From contig MQVO02000002.1 in NCBI GenBank assembly GCA_001986395.2, positions 1,364,001 to 1,428,000 of the forward strand: 64,000 nucleotides of DNA, given 5' to 3'. Each line of letters starts with the position of its first letter. The stretch's first letter is position 1. The DNA comes from Irpex lacteus. Lineage: Eukaryota > Basidiomycota > Agaricomycetes > Polyporales > Irpicaceae. Below, one piece after another: positions 35,692 through 50,884 of the stretch. The notes beneath the pieces are model-generated. The model was not told where the DNA came from, did not search any database, and saw nothing but the letters and a program-made list of their open reading frames with translations. A program made the translations under genes and the position numbers.

Positions 35692-37612
35692 TCAGTAGCC
35701 GTCCGCGTCGGGATCCATCACCCAAGCTGGCCAAAACGTATGAATCGAAGACGGGGCGCATATATCCGGCAGCTCCATTCGCTGGGGATGTTTATCGTTA
35801 TAATCCTCGAATATGACGTTGCGAACGAATGGGGAGAAAGTGGTAGGATCCTCGCGCCAATCTTCAAATGCCTCGGAGGTAACACCATCAGATAGGATGC
35901 GCTCCCGAACAAATCGTAGTGTATCAACCGCCTTTCCTCGTTGGTGTAGGATCTGCAACCTTTGGGCGATCGGATACTGTGCAATAAAGGGCTGGCTGTG
36001 GATCTGCAGCTCCGTCAAAGCAGGGAACAAATCTTCCGCTGCGATGCGTGCAAGCCACCACGCAATGTCGAATAGTAAAACGACCTTTTTCGTCGTTCGA
36101 AACGATTCTGCCTCCGCGATGGATATGTCTAGCCCCACGTGATTACTAGTATCGGCCCTGATCCACCACCAGAGCTCACCCATAGTGGCGTGGCTCGGCA
36201 ACGCGAGGTTCTCGAGTAACGTTAAGGAATCAGTGCGTACTTGGATGCTCATTTTCCCATCGGTACCGATGATGCGCATGACAGGTAGCGAACTAGCGAT
36301 TCTTCGCGTGTTCTTTGGCGGGGTTCCGACGAAAAGCTTGCGAGCAGGGAACGGACAAGGCTCAGTAGAAGCGAAGTGGTGTAGCATGTTGGACTGCAGC
36401 AAGCGCGAATACACCCTTGCATGCTCCATAGGCAGTGTAAGCCTACCAATGATTCCAGCTCCGAAATCGTAACCGTACGAGCAATCTCCTGCTTTGACTC
36501 GCTTCAATGCCGGCATGTCGATCATAGGCATCGTCTCTATGATCGCCTGTGCGTGTTCTGGATCCGAAGATCGGAGCATATTCAATGCGAGATCTTCCAG
36601 CTGGGGGTTTAGCACGAGGAGGTCGTGCAAACCATCGAGGGCGGCAGCATCCATGTCTTGGTTGTCCAGAACGAAGTGGCGCAAGGTATGTAGTGACGTT
36701 GTTCTCGAATGCCACCCTGATAGCCCACTGATGATCAATGTACGAAGGCAAGGCATTTTCCAATCACCTGGAGGCGTCATTGAGGCTGCAAGTTCGGCGT
36801 GTAAGCTGTAGTCGCTATCCTCCAGCCCCATCGTGCCAGTATTCCTGGCAGCCAAGAACAGCGTTTCCAACTGGCTAGCCTCTCGTATGACATGGTGTAT
36901 AATCAGAGACTCCACATCCGCCATTCGCAGATCGCGTATGCGGCTGGAGTTCTCCAGCAAAATCTGCTTCAAGGATCTATGAAGGAGACCTGCGGCGCGC
37001 GCCCTGACTTGAGTTTCACCTACGACGTACACAGCTAGAGGCGTGGATCCGGCGCGAAGAAGGCTCGTCGAGACAATGTCGTCTCCTGGAGAAGTGCCGG
37101 GACCTCTGTAGGCGTAGATGCGGCCCCAAAGCTTTGGTGTACTGACCGCAATCTCCCTCCAGCGTCTGCACACAGCGTGAACCCCTGCCCATTGATACAC
37201 GGGGGGATTTGCGCCGAGGAATCTCGCGCCCGCGAGGGGTGGACTATCCAGTAGATGCTCAAAGACCATGCTCAGGATCTCTGCAGGAAGGCGGTTGATT
37301 GGTGCCAAGTCATTGCGCATAGAGAGGGCTTTCCGTAGAAATATATGTGCACGATTCGTCGCAAGACTCATCTATCAGGCAACGAGGTTGCTCAATACTT
37401 GCACATATCTCTCTGAGAGTTTGAGTTACTTGCCTGATCAAAATATTGCCTTTGAACAGCACTTTATGAAGAATAAAAGTGACCATATTAACCCTATGTA
37501 GCGTGTGTGGTATAGAAAGAAGCACGCACCCCTCGACTCGGAGGTCTATGTCACCTCCCTGGGCTAGCAACTGATCCAAACACCGGTCGAGGTGGTCAAA
37601 TGCGGCTTCCAT
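35692..37612 (-). CDS. F-box-like domain protein A
   Basis: Three exons: 37612..37530, 37461..37434, 37371..35692 (596 aa). The second intron starts with GCAAGT (GC-AG class); no GT donor restores frame. The N-terminus is a short helix (LDRCLDQLLAQGGDIDL). An F-box-like motif follows at about residues 62-110: LAPINRLPAEILSMVFEHLL, then VHAVCRRWREIAVSTPKLW. The rest resembles the divergent Leu-rich repeat region common in the large agaricomycete F-box families, with segments such as LRTLIISGLSGW and LRHFVLDNQDM, ending RMELPDICAPSSIHTFWPAW. F-box proteins are substrate adaptors of SCF ubiquitin ligases through Skp1. The gene at 44992-46878 is a paralogue with the same first two exon roles (second exon also 28 nt) and the same C-terminal motif. 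Confidence 0.87.
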
Positions 37613-38397
37613 ACTTCAAGGTGGGAGTCGAGTGAAACGGTGTCACCGTCGGCCATGATGAATATAGCACTATCAGCGACCAGATGGGCACTGACCTATT
37701 CCGAGCTACGAGGCTATAGAGGCTGGTCTACGAGCCTACACTGACCTCTATATGACTTGTAAGTATGGCACGGACTCTACGCATTGCTGCTATACTTATA
37801 ATTACCTGTGCTACCGGGACTATGAGGCACTTCAAGTTCGCCAGTGGCTTTTAGGTGAAGGGTACTAGTGCGGCTCGGAGACGATGGAAGTGTTTGTAGT
37901 TTCAGGTTTATTTGTTACGGCTCGAAGCAAATGTTGTTGAAGTCCACAGTCTGATAGTAAGCTTCAAGTTAAGGACGACTGCCAGTGACAGATCTAGAGC
38001 TGGAGGGAACCCGGCTGTGACGCATGTGACGTATTGAGGCCTGTCACACTTCAACATTTTCTCACGCTCGTATGCAGATGCAGTCATGCAGATAGCTCAT
38101 GCAGATGCATCTCGTTTCCTTGCATGTGCTAAGCGCTCTGGATTTGGTTGCCTCGTTGGTTGTTGTTGGCTCCTCATCTCGACCGCAGCCATTAGATACC
38201 CCCACGATATTTAATTTCGTCCTTGGCAACCTCGTGTTCTCCGCGCCGACGTCTCGCAACCACTTGAAAATACCCTCGGTTTCTTTCGCCGCAGTGTATT
38301 CTCTTCTTTCCACCCATACATCATACTGTCCATTGAGGTCGCAAGTGCCTTTTCCATAGCATTCTGTCTCTAATTTTGAAAGGAGTCGCACAGAGCT
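37613..38397. other. Divergent promoter region
   Basis: About 785 nt between F-box A (-) and the Kre9-like gene (+). No coding signal. A GCAGATG motif recurs at 38075-38107 (ATGCAGATGCAGTCATGCAG region), but the run is too short to call as a repeat. Confidence 0.4.
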
Positions 38398-39625
38398 ATG
38401 TCTTCTCTTGCATTATTTGTGCGCAGTGCGCTTTTACTAGCGGCTTTGCCGCAAGCCTTTGCCACCCTCTACGTGAGTTTCTACGACGGCGTTTTTATTG
38501 CAACCGCTCATCCACTTTGACTTTGACATGACTCTAATTGCTTTATTGTAGATCACACATCCCTTGACGAGCACTACCTGTACGGGCGGAAAGCAATGTA
38601 CTGTGACCTGGGTCGACGACGGCGTAGCCCCCACCTTAGGAGCCATCGGCTCTTGTTATGTCGGGCTGTACAATAATAACGGGGTACGTCATTTTGAGTA
38701 TTTTCAATGCTTAGAGAATGCTGAGGCTGAGATGGGCGGTAGGTTCTAGTGCAGCAGATTGAACCAGTCGATGTTGCATCTGTGCATTCGCTCACTTTTA
38801 CGGTACGTTTGTGTTTAGTCTATGCTTCATGCATACCAGTGACTCGTCATCTAACAACTTTTCCATTTCGCAAGCCCGATCCCAAGGCAGGCCCTAACTC
38901 TAACAAATAGTACGTCTACTCCATGCGTCTCAATGTGCGGTGTGTTAATATGTGCCCCGCCCAGCTATATCAACTTTACTAGTATCGACCCGTCCAAGGG
39001 ATACAATGAATTCTCTACGTTCTTTACTCTCAACGGCATGTCCGGCTCACTGTCACATCCCGACCCCAGCGATACCTCTGCCATCTCAGTTCCATCCACT
39101 GTAGCGAGCCCAGCTCCGCAAAGTATCCACACAACCATCACCGTCGGCCTCCCATCTCCATCTGTACCTGCCTCGGTCTCAGGTTCTGGATCCGTCTCTG
39201 AACCAGCATCGTCGCACTCGGATAGCAGCTCTGGCTCTCTGTCTACGACAGCTTCGCCTTCTACCCCTCCGTCTTCTATCAACTCTGCTCCGTCAGGATC
39301 TCTGTCCTCCCGCTCTCTTCCTGTTTCACCATCACTCGCGACACCGCCCGTCTCGAGCGTCGCTTCAGGTTCACCGACATCTTCATTCATCACTATTCGC
39401 ACCTCATCTGCATCCCCACCTCCACTGTCTGCGACCACTCTGGTAGTTCCTCCTCCACCTACTTCTTTAAGCCCTGTCTTCTCTGCTGCCTCGACGGATA
39501 CACCTGCTCCAAGCGCTGCCTCAGGTTCTTCGCAAACCAGTGGAGCTGTTGGTGCCAGACAAGGCGTTGATCTGACTGGAATCTGCATTGGAGCGATGAT
39601 TATAGCGGTTTGGTCGTGGATTTGA
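38398..39625 (+). CDS. Kre9/Knh1-like GPI-anchored Ser/Thr-rich cell-wall protein
   Basis: Five exons: 38398..38472, 38552..38683, 38755..38802, 38875..38909, 38965..39625 (316 aa). Residues 1-22 are a signal peptide with a hydrophobic LLLAALPQAF core. The next about 90 residues fit the Kre9/Knh1-like N-terminal domain: ITHPLTSTTCTGGKQCTVTW, SCYVGLYNNNG, QIEPVDVASVHSLTFT, PDPKAGPNSNKYYINFTS. An apparent stop after SNK is removed by a GTACGT...CCCAG intron that gives KYYINFTS. The remaining about 185 residues are dominated by Ser, Thr, Pro and Ala, expected to be O-mannosylated, and end in a hydrophobic segment (GICIGAMIIAVWSWI) fitting a GPI signal. Related proteins take part in beta-1,6-glucan or general wall assembly, or are small secreted wall proteins. 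It would act outside the plasma membrane. Confidence 0.83.
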
Positions 39626-41324
39626 TTCCACCTTTTTGTTCTCTCCCGTACTCGCGCCACCACTCCTTACAACTTTGCATTTTGCCTCTCGATGACAATA
39701 CGGACTCTGCACTCTTTTCGGATACGCTGTTCTGTTGTTTTGCTCTGGCGACCTCTACGATTCATCCATAGTTGTAATCCTAAGTTATCCCCTTCGATCC
39801 CTCTTCACTCTCGGACTCGCAAGCCCTCTTTTGGCCTCGTTGACCCTTTCCCTGTCCTCTGTTTTGTTTTGCCTCGACTGGGTCTTTTTGGCAGGCCCTA
39901 CTTCTTCTCAGCTGGTCTTTGTCGTACCGCAGCTTTTTGGTCTGTCATCGCGACGTATCGTTCACTCCCTCTTTCGAATTTATATTTGATACCCCCAACG
40001 CCGTGCATGACACGCTGGCTATGACCATACCCTTCAACTGACTGTCTTCCGCGCTTGACTTACGGTTTTTATATTCTTGAGTAGGTTGTTGCCATCGGGT
40101 GCAGTCGCCGCTTCCTTCTCACACTCAGCCAGCTTCATGCAAGTTCTAGAAGGTGCGGAATAGCAGAAACATGCGGTACGTGTACATTGGGTTCTACTGT
40201 TGGCAGTGTGGTCCCTTCCAATGACGAAGCCGTCTGCAATAGATGAATCTGTCATACATACTTTCCACCCGCCCAGTCATTCTATGGGCAACGTAGATTT
40301 TGGCGCATCGATAGACGTCTCACGTCACGTAAAGGTCGTTTGGCAAGAGCGATCGACACGGATGTGCATGTGAACTACTCACACAGTTGTTTGTCTGACA
40401 GGTTATCGGAGGAGGGCCTGCAAAGGTTCGATGCTCGCGGCGAACGTTGGTTGTAGTCCATTAGAATTTTTCACACAACCGTCTTATTAAGGGGATTTGG
40501 ACGTCTTGTGAGTACATTGAGAACGTTCTAGGAGGATGACTATGAATGACGGCATGAGGTTTTGATACAGCATAACGTATCGGTTCGAGGAAGGGCTTTA
40601 GCTCGCACATAGGTCGAGCAATGTCTATGGATGCTCTTCAATTGATTTGCGCTCGTGAGCGAGCCCATGAGGAGAACGCTATCGGAGTCCCGTGTACTAC
40701 TAGGAGTGTGGCAGGCCCCGACCCACGTTCTCTGCTCGGCGTCCAGATAATGGTGGTGAGAGGCTGGTGTAGAACTCTGGTTAGGTCACCAGTTATTGAC
40801 TTTCATTTCTCGTGAGTACGATCTCCATGTGAGACTTCATTAGGTGGTTTGGTGACGTGCTTATTTCTGCTTCTCATTAATATTGTTCGAGTCGGCAGAC
40901 AGGCTATTCGAGACGGTCGCATACCGTCACAGTGAGGAAATAACTCTCGGAATGTATTGACCATTACACACGGAAGATCAAAGTTGGCGGATGGGAATTT
41001 GCCATGGTGGACGAGACTGCTCTATGGCCACTCTCTGTCTTCGCACACAAGCACCGAGCGTCAAGCGAAGAGGAGACACGCGCCTAAAGTGTGAGTACAC
41101 GTGTATGAGGCCGCAGCCAATCAAATGTCACTGGTGCGGTCGTGCGAGGGGAGAATGATGGTGTCGAGAGTCTTGTGCGCACGTTTCACTGTGCACACGA
41201 CCATCCCAGTCCCTCCCAGCCAATCACTGACAGAATAAGCCACGATGACTGCTCTGCGATTCAGGCGTTATCTACCCGCAAACTCCTCATTCGAAGTCCC
41301 CCAACTCTCTCTTCACCGCTCGCC
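39626..41324. other. 1.7-kb intergenic region
   Basis: No convincing gene. Short open stretches around 39690-40020 and 40620-40815 have no motif or splice structure. The last few hundred bases are the bHLH gene promoter and contain CACACG/GTGTAC-type words but no clear box. Confidence 0.45.
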
Positions 41325-42698
41325 ATGACCACCGCACTCAGCAAGGACGTTCACCCCTACATCGCCAGCGTAAACCCTCCACGCAAGGCGAAGCGCCCTC
41401 GTCTTGAAACAGACCCCGTTGTCCTACAAACTCACAGTACCACCACAACCGCGGCCGCAGCAAGACCGCGTCCCCAGCTGTTGCCAAAAGGCGACATCAC
41501 ACCGCATAAACAAGACGACTCGCCGGAGCAAGACTCCTCTGACGACGAAGAGGATGATTACGATCCAGTGGTACCCACTTCCGCTCCCAAACGCCGCGGA
41601 CGCAAGCCTGGGCCATTATCACGCTCAGCACGCGAGTCTCAGCGAAAACTCAATCACTCGCGGATTGAGAAGGCTCGTAGAACCAAGATCAACGAGACCC
41701 TGTCTACCCTTAGCAATCTCGTGAACGAAGCCGAAAAGCAGAAGTCACCTGTTAGAGAGGCACCTGCGGAGAAGGAGAAAGCAAAGGGGGAGAAGGAATT
41801 CAAACTTGACGTACTCGTCAAGACCGTCTCGTATATTCAAGAGCTCATCCAGAAGGTCCAAGTTCTCGAGATACGTGCGAATGCCAGTACTTGTGCACGA
41901 TGCTCTCAGCCTCCCTCAAGTGTTTCTTCCGCCGTCGGCTCTCCCCCGAGCCCAGCGATCAAGCGCAAGCGGGCTCAAACCGACCACGGTGATAATAACC
42001 ACGAAGTAACATGTAACACAGCAACTCGCCCTTCTTCCCTTCCACCTCCTTCCCTTTCTCCACCTACGACCGCACTGCCTTCTCGTAGGCTCACGTCTGC
42101 CTCGCCCGCTCTCCTCCCAGTTGCCGCCTCACCGAGTCTTCCACCCATCTCTTCCTGGCTTCCTCACCCGTACCTTGACCCATCTTCGCTTCCGTCAATG
42201 TCATCGTCCTCCCCAGACTTCAAGTCCCACTCCATCAATCCATCTTCGCATCTTCCCACTCCCCCACATTCAGGCTCGTTCCGGACCCCTCTCGCTCACC
42301 CCACGCAAATATTACCCGCCTTGAGCCTCCCAGGTCCTGCTCACCCGTCCCTCGCTTCGTATTCATCCTTCTCGCAGGACGATCGCAGGGGTGTGCGAAT
42401 CCCCCTTCCTTCACGTCGTCTTTCGACTGCTTCTACTACCTCCACCTCTAGCACCTTTGTCCGTAGAGACCGCGACAGCGTGCACGGGAGAGGGGTATCA
42501 CAAAGTCCTTCCGTCTCTCCGAGCTGGACACCAGAAGACGAGAGCGCCGCATCGTTGCTGCTGCAGATGAGTTCCTCTCCAACTACCAGCAGGATAGAGA
42601 AACGGAGGAAGCTGGAGAGCCCGAAGCCGTTCTACGCGGAGACTCCGAGTTCACTGTTGGGCATCGTGAGGACTCCGAGTCAAAAGGAGACGGCGTGA
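41325..42698 (+). CDS. bHLH transcription factor
   Basis: Single exon, 457 aa. The frame stays open upstream, but the first in-frame ATG is at 41325. An acidic Ser/Asp/Glu stretch at about residues 65-82 is followed by a basic AT-hook-like KRRGRKPGP. The basic helix-loop-helix domain covers about residues 103-185: the basic region RKLNHSRIEKARRTKIN carries the His-x3-Glu-x3-Arg pattern of proteins that bind CACGTG E-boxes; helix 1 is NETLSTLSNLV; the loop is long and Lys/Glu-rich; helix 2 is LDVLVKTVSYIQELIQKVQV. A CARC motif follows. The C-terminal 270 residues are Ser/Pro-rich and disordered, with a basic patch (IEKRRKLESPKP) near the end. It should act as a nuclear dimer. The lack of introns is unusual compared with its neighbours. 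The target pathway cannot be inferred. Confidence 0.88.
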   Translation: MTTALSKDVHPYIASVNPPRKAKRPRLETDPVVLQTHSTTTTAAAARPRPQLLPKGDITPHKQDDSPEQDSSDDEEDDYDPVVPTSAPKRRGRKPGPLSRSARESQRKLNHSRIEKARRTKINETLSTLSNLVNEAEKQKSPVREAPAEKEKAKGEKEFKLDVLVKTVSYIQELIQKVQVLEIRANASTCARCSQPPSSVSSAVGSPPSPAIKRKRAQTDHGDNNHEVTCNTATRPSSLPPPSLSPPTTALPSRRLTSASPALLPVAASPSLPPISSWLPHPYLDPSSLPSMSSSSPDFKSHSINPSSHLPTPPHSGSFRTPLAHPTQILPALSLPGPAHPSLASYSSFSQDDRRGVRIPLPSRRLSTASTTSTSSTFVRRDRDSVHGRGVSQSPSVSPSWTPEDESAASLLLQMSSSPTTSRIEKRRKLESPKPFYAETPSSLLGIVRTPSQKETA

Positions 42699-42979
42699 GT
42701 GATGTAATATTATGGGCAGTACATGCTGGATGTGTGAGTAGAATATGGATTAGATCGTGGCACTTATGCAAGAATTTCCGGGCAAGTCGCTTTGGCTTGC
42801 TGCGATACCGCGATGATACTGTTCCCGCTTCAGATGGACTCGCTGTATACATTCGGGTTGTATAGTTATGTGCTAAGGCTATAGATACTTTTGTCTCAAG
42901 TTTCTTTTGTCTGTGGTTCTGCGATAGTAGCAGTAACATCCAAGAGTCATAGCGCCAGTGGCAATAGAAAAATGTCGTT

Positions 42980-44459
42980 TCAAGCCACAGCATCCTGCCC
43001 TGCATAATACCGACGACAGCAGTCATGCTCACACCGGTATGTACGAAAAATAACACTGGGAGCGGCTAGTAGGATGGCATCGCGATTAGGATTGATATGC
43101 CTCGAATGTGGGAGAATAAACCTGGGGGTGAAGATCTCTTTGAACTCCTGCATCTCGTACGCAAGGCACGGACGCTGATCAAATGCCTGCTCGAGTTCGA
43201 CATTAATCTCTCGGAGACAAGGAGCAGTAGAACACCATGTCTTGAGCTTATCCCACGCCAGGATATGAGCATCCACTGAAATCCCTTCGAGGCCGACGGT
43301 CGCGCGGCGAAGTCGGTTGGTCGGTGATAATCCCAGGATGCGAATCGCCACGAGCCAACTCGCCTCGTGGTCTGCGAACGGAAAGCAGAGCTGCTTCCCA
43401 TCCGGATGGGTAATGTATCCATTATTCCAGTGAATTTGGAGAGCAACTGATATCCTGATCTCCTCCAGGAGACTGCAAGCAGCGAGAGCTCGTTTGATCA
43501 CAGTGAAATCGTCATCCGTGGCATCTGTAAACGGGATAACTATGTTTATGGTGAGCTTCGAGAAACGTGAGTTTATTCTTCTATAACATACCACGGCTCT
43601 CCGCATAGCAGCTGATCTTTATGCATATCCCTATCAGCGTGGAAGCAAAGGACGGCACGATATCGAAGAACGATCGCCAGTTATCACCGTCGTACAGAAG
43701 ATGGAAAGACAGATGGGTGAGGCATTTGAGGGCGCCGATCCTGCGCAGATACCGAGCGGTGAAGAGGAAGGTCTCGTCGACACACGCCGATTTATCGAAT
43801 CGCAGTTTACGAACACGAGTATGGCCGATTGTAGTACCAGCCGCAAAAGCTTCGATGTTTTTCTCAGAGAAGCCATGCCAGTCCACCTCCCTGGTATCTT
43901 CTACAGTGAACTCGCCGACTTCTGTAAAAGGGGACAATAGATGGGCGATGGTCTTGCCGTATTCAAGTGGTTCAAACTCGCCGTTGTCGAAGCTGAGCTC
44001 CTCGATAATGTGATGGCCACCATGGTGTAGTTGAGTCGTCGAGGGACTTGCAGTAACATCGTCCTCAAGGACGACGTCACGCAGAACCAGACGCCGTAGT
44101 GATGGCAAAGCCTGTAGTATCGTATCCAGCACGTGAGACTGCATCTTATGTCCCTGAAGATACAACGTCTGTACGTGTCTCGCTATTTCAGGCGTACGTG
44201 TGAAGAACTGCAATCGTCGCGTCGATATCAGCGGTCCCAGCCATGATTTATCGCGGTGTGATGTCGAGATCTGAGTCCTGATCGACCGAAAGAGGTGCGG
44301 CAGGGCGATGTTGCTCCATCGTTTACAAACGAGAGAGCACGCCGACCAAGCCGCTTTCGCATCTTTGTGTTGTGCAAAGTCCCAGAAGTTATCCGGTTCG
44401 CATGTGCACAGATCAGCCATGATCGCGTCCAGAATCTCGTCGGGGAGGTCGACAGACAT
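42980..44459 (-). CDS. F-box domain protein C
   Basis: Two exons, 44459..43592 and 43539..42980 (475 aa), joined by a 52-nt GTATGT...CATAG intron that closes the phase. The N-terminus has the F-box core VDLPDEILDAIMADL, then AAWSACSLVCKRWSNIALP and HLFRSI. Downstream are irregular Leu-rich segments (LQALPSLRRLVLRDVVLEDD, LKCLTHLSFHLLYD, ALAACSLLEEIRI) as in agaricomycete F-box/LRR-like proteins. It probably acts as an SCF ubiquitin-ligase adaptor. It is not closely related to F-box A and B, which share a different N-terminal extension. The start chosen is the ATG just before SVDLPDEI; the frame is open further upstream without an ATG, so an additional 5' exon is possible. The C-terminal end contains several Cys/His (YRCEHDCCRRYYAG). 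Confidence 0.78.
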
Positions 44460-44991
44460 TGTGGCAGCCTCGCGCCTTGAGGAATGCTGAGTCGCCACCT
44501 AGTAGATCAACCAGGGCGTACTGGTGTGTACCTAACGGATATAAGTTGCGATTTGTGATGTCAACATGCCGCTTTCGATGAACATTCAAGCTAACGTCGA
44601 ATAGCAGGTGATCTCGCGCCGGACTCAGGGTTGAAAGGTACTTACAGTACAGTGCCAGAGTATGAGACAGGTCAGAGATGCTGTTGCACCAGTCTTGCCT
44701 TTCCGTATCCTTGCCTCTAGTAGGACGATCAAAGGGCGATCTCAGTTCAGTGGGATGGCCAGGGCGCCCAACAACTGCAAATAAAATGGGCGCCAATCGC
44801 TGAGGGCTAGTCTCTTCCAGGGCTAGTCAATTAGACACCACCATACTCAAAGAACTATCAAGTTTTATCAAGTAAGTAACTTAAGGTCCGCTGGTTTTCG
44901 TCGTTGCAACAGGACTGATATGTCTGGTAGGTAACAGTGGTCGAGAAAAATGACCACCCAGGGTAATACGTTCGAATTCCATCGGGGGAAG
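44460..44991. other. Divergent promoter region of F-box C and F-box B
   Basis: About 530 nt. An open minus-strand stretch at 44413-44796 has no motif and no ATG-led exon structure. Otherwise nothing is seen. Confidence 0.4.
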
Positions 44992-46878
44992 ATGGAGAAC
45001 TCATTAAACTACGTTGTCCAATGCGTCGAATGGCTTTCTTCTCAAGGAAGACAGTTGGACAGGTATGAACGTTCCTGTCACTGTTAAACGCAACAGAGGC
45101 TCAGCGCTCATCATCCGACAATGTTTCCACAGTGTTGCTCCTGATTTGAATATCGAGAAGGTACGCCAACGTAGTGAATTGCCAAAGTACAGCTCGCTAA
45201 CCTTGACCAGACATTGTACCAGATGAAGAGCCTTGTGCGGAAGACTCTACCCTTGCGTAACTTGGTGGCTCCGATCAATCGTCTTCCCTCGGAGATCCTC
45301 AGTGCCATATTCGAGTACTCGATGGACGAACCACCCCCAGTGAATCTAGGGGCTGAGGAGTTTAAGAACCCTCAGTGGCCGAAGATTCATTCCGTGTGCC
45401 AGTATTGGAGGCAAGTTGCTCTCGGAACTTCCAAGCTTTGGAGTTATATATACTCCCCACCAAACATCCCGATTTCCAGTGAAGGCAACGTCGTATCGAT
45501 GAGTCTCTCGAGAGCCGGGGCCATTCCTTTGCGGTTCTACATCCAGGGAGATCACCGACATCTGTTACACAACTCAGTGAAACGTGATGTGCTGGCGAAT
45601 GCCCACCGAATACGTGACTTACGCGTGGTTGGAGTTGACATCGAGATTGCGGATTATATCGTCCAGGAAGGCGAGCAGCTGGAGACACTGGTGCTGCATG
45701 TCATGCATTTGAGGTTCGATGATTGGCCATCGGATCGCGATGAAGAGTTCGGCCTGCAAGGAGAAATGACTGGCCCGGGAGCGAACACGATCATCGAATG
45801 GAAACTGCCTCGCTTACAGACGCTTGTCGTGAAGGCAGACTTCAGGTGGATTGATAAAACAACCTCATTGCGCACGTTGCGCCATCTGGTGTTGGACCAC
45901 CAAAGGCTGAGTGTCACCTTCATGGAAAGCCTGCACCAACTCCTTGCATCTAATCCGCAGCTTGAGGATCTTGTGCTGCATGACCTTCAGCATGATTCCT
46001 GGGAAAATATACCTGCCACTCTGAACGCCTTGCCTCTTATCAACCTTCCTGCACTCCGGAGAATCCACGTGAAGAGTTACTCTTCCAACTATTGTTCAGC
46101 ACTCGGACTAGCTCAAAAGCTTCGCTTGACTGAGAATCATGCCATCGATTATGCGAGGCTCCCCTACGAGGCTATCCTGACCCACTTCAAGGCCGCAGGA
46201 CAGCATCACTAGTTCCCTGTCGACAAACTGTTCGTCGGGACTTTGCAGCCTGGGGCATTCATCGGCGATACGCGAGGACCTATGTGGCCACCTGGGCATA
46301 TCATCGGGACAGATGGGCGAGCGAGCTTCCGCGCTCTCACCGACGGTCTCGTCGACTTGCTCGAATGTCTTGTTCTACCGCATCAGCCTCCAATTCGTGA
46401 ACTCTGGTGGTGGCTCAGAGTCACAGACCTGCTGGAACGGGAAACATCGGAGATGGCCATTGAGACCATGCACGCTATGACCGCTGTGACCACACTCGTT
46501 CTCAAGCGAGATATTCCCGCCTGGCTCAACATCATCCTTGTCGCTGAGTTATTCACCGCAGTGAGCGAACTTCAGCTGCACTACCAGATGGCAGCGGATC
46601 AGAAATCGATTCTCAGTTTCTTGAAAGCGGTGCGGGAGAAGGGGAGAGGTATAGACACGTTGCGCTTCGTTCAGGACAGTCCATCCTCCTCTGCCACCGC
46701 TGCGTTCGACACTTTGCGCGGCAGCGTAGCCCTCTTCCAAGAGTTTGTTCCGAATGTTTTCTTCGAGGAATACGTTAGCGGATACCGACAACGAATGGAA
46801 CTGCCGGACTTATGCACGACTCCTTCGTCCGTCCATGCATTTTGGCCAGCTTGGGACTACGAGCTCTGGCAGAAGTGA
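44992..46878 (+). pseudogene. F-box-like domain protein B, interrupted by an in-frame stop
   Basis: Exons 44992..45062, 45133..45160 and 45211..46878; the last is interrupted by a TAG at 46210-46212 and then stays open in the same frame to 46878. The first two exons give MENSLNYVVQCVEWLSSQG..., matching the start of F-box A, and the second exon is 28 nt in both. The F-box-like motif is VAPINRLPSEILSAIFEY followed by HSVCQYWRQVALGTSKLW. After the stop come KLFVGTLQPG, IIGTDGRASFRALTDGLVDL and the C-terminal RMELPDLCTTPSSVHAFWPAW, each with a counterpart in F-box A. No intron removes the stop. It is either a recent pseudogene, a truncated 365-residue protein, or a stop that is read through; truncation removes about 220 residues. 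An in-frame ATG at 44950 is an alternative start. Confidence 0.7.
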
Positions 46879-47698
46879 ATGCGCCGTCTAATTTAAAGCT
46901 GTGACATCCAATTTCCTTAGATCTGTTTCATTTCTCTTCGGCCCCTCTGTAAGCTTATGTTACTGTGGCCTTCCCGGCGTACTCGGAAGCTAGCAGGCGT
47001 CTGTTGTTATAACCCTTCCTACACGTATCGGCGCGACTTGACACTGACTTGACCGTGACTTGTGCTCAACGTCCTACCACGATGTAAGTACTAGTGACAC
47101 GCTTGTAAAACTTTCTCCTTCGCATCCCGTACGCCAGAGCTCTGTTCAACGTTGAGTGGACGTAAGAGTGTTGTCTGTCCATGCTTCGCGTCGCGTCAAC
47201 GTCTTAACGATCTCAACCTTTGAGACCGTGAATGCCGATCACGGTTCATAAATGTATGTGTTTTCTCGTACACGACCGTGATACTGCTATGTAAGCTGAC
47301 CCTGGGTGGCGTTAGACACCGCGCATTCGCCATCGATGCAGAGTTTTCCCATGACGAAGGCTTCTCAGTGCCAAGTTCAAGCGGTCGTGGGGAAGATGGG
47401 GAAGGCACGATGATCCATAAGCCGGATGCATGTGCTATTTCTACAGCGTAGACTAATCATCGATGAGAACAGGCTCGGGGACAGATACCAATGTCCATAC
47501 TCTCGCCATTGTCCGCCTACGGCGCGAAGACGCTTGATGACTCGGAATTCATGCGTAGGCATACCATACACGTGAGTAAATCTGTACTGTAACGGTTGCA
47601 CTTGGGATATAAAACTGTGGCGTTGTGGGATCGTTCTCCCCAGATCTTCCAAGACCTTCCTCCTCCCTCACTCCGTACCCTAGTAGTCGCAAGCCATC
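46879..47698. other. Intergenic region and OYE1 promoter
   Basis: About 820 nt. A TATA box at 47608-47614 marks the OYE1 promoter. No other gene is supported. Confidence 0.5.
47608..47614 (+). promoter_or_regulatory. TATA box of OYE1
   Basis: TATAAAA about 85 nt upstream of the OYE1 ATG. OYE2 and OYE3 also have TATA-like boxes 65-91 nt before the ATG, which strengthens the call. Confidence 0.6.
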
Positions 47699-49121
<1,423 letters not shown>

Positions 49122-49402
49122 AGCACCTTCGTTGCGACACCGGAATGCTGCAGACTGTAGACGGTGTGATACATAGTACGGTAGAGTTTTATATAGATAG
49201 ATGGCTTTTACGTCGAGATGATCACCATGCTGCTCTCCTGTATAACTAATTGAGGTCACTTGTCGCATCTTCATGAATGACCAACTGGAATCAATTGCAA
49301 CCATTCCTACGACTGTCCAATTACATTTGTGCGGCGAGCACCGCCAAACCCATCCTACACAGAACCAGAATTGCTCGTCTAATGGCTACTACAAAACGAC
49401 GC

Positions 49403-50884
<1,482 letters not shown>

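Noticed and set aside
38908..38910. In-frame TAG in the Kre9-like gene
   Set aside because: It spans a GTACGT donor; splicing to 38965 gives the expected KYYINFTS.
38965..39663. Minus-strand open frame of 232 codons
   Set aside because: Complement of the Ser/Thr/Pro-rich tail of the Kre9-like protein; composition only.
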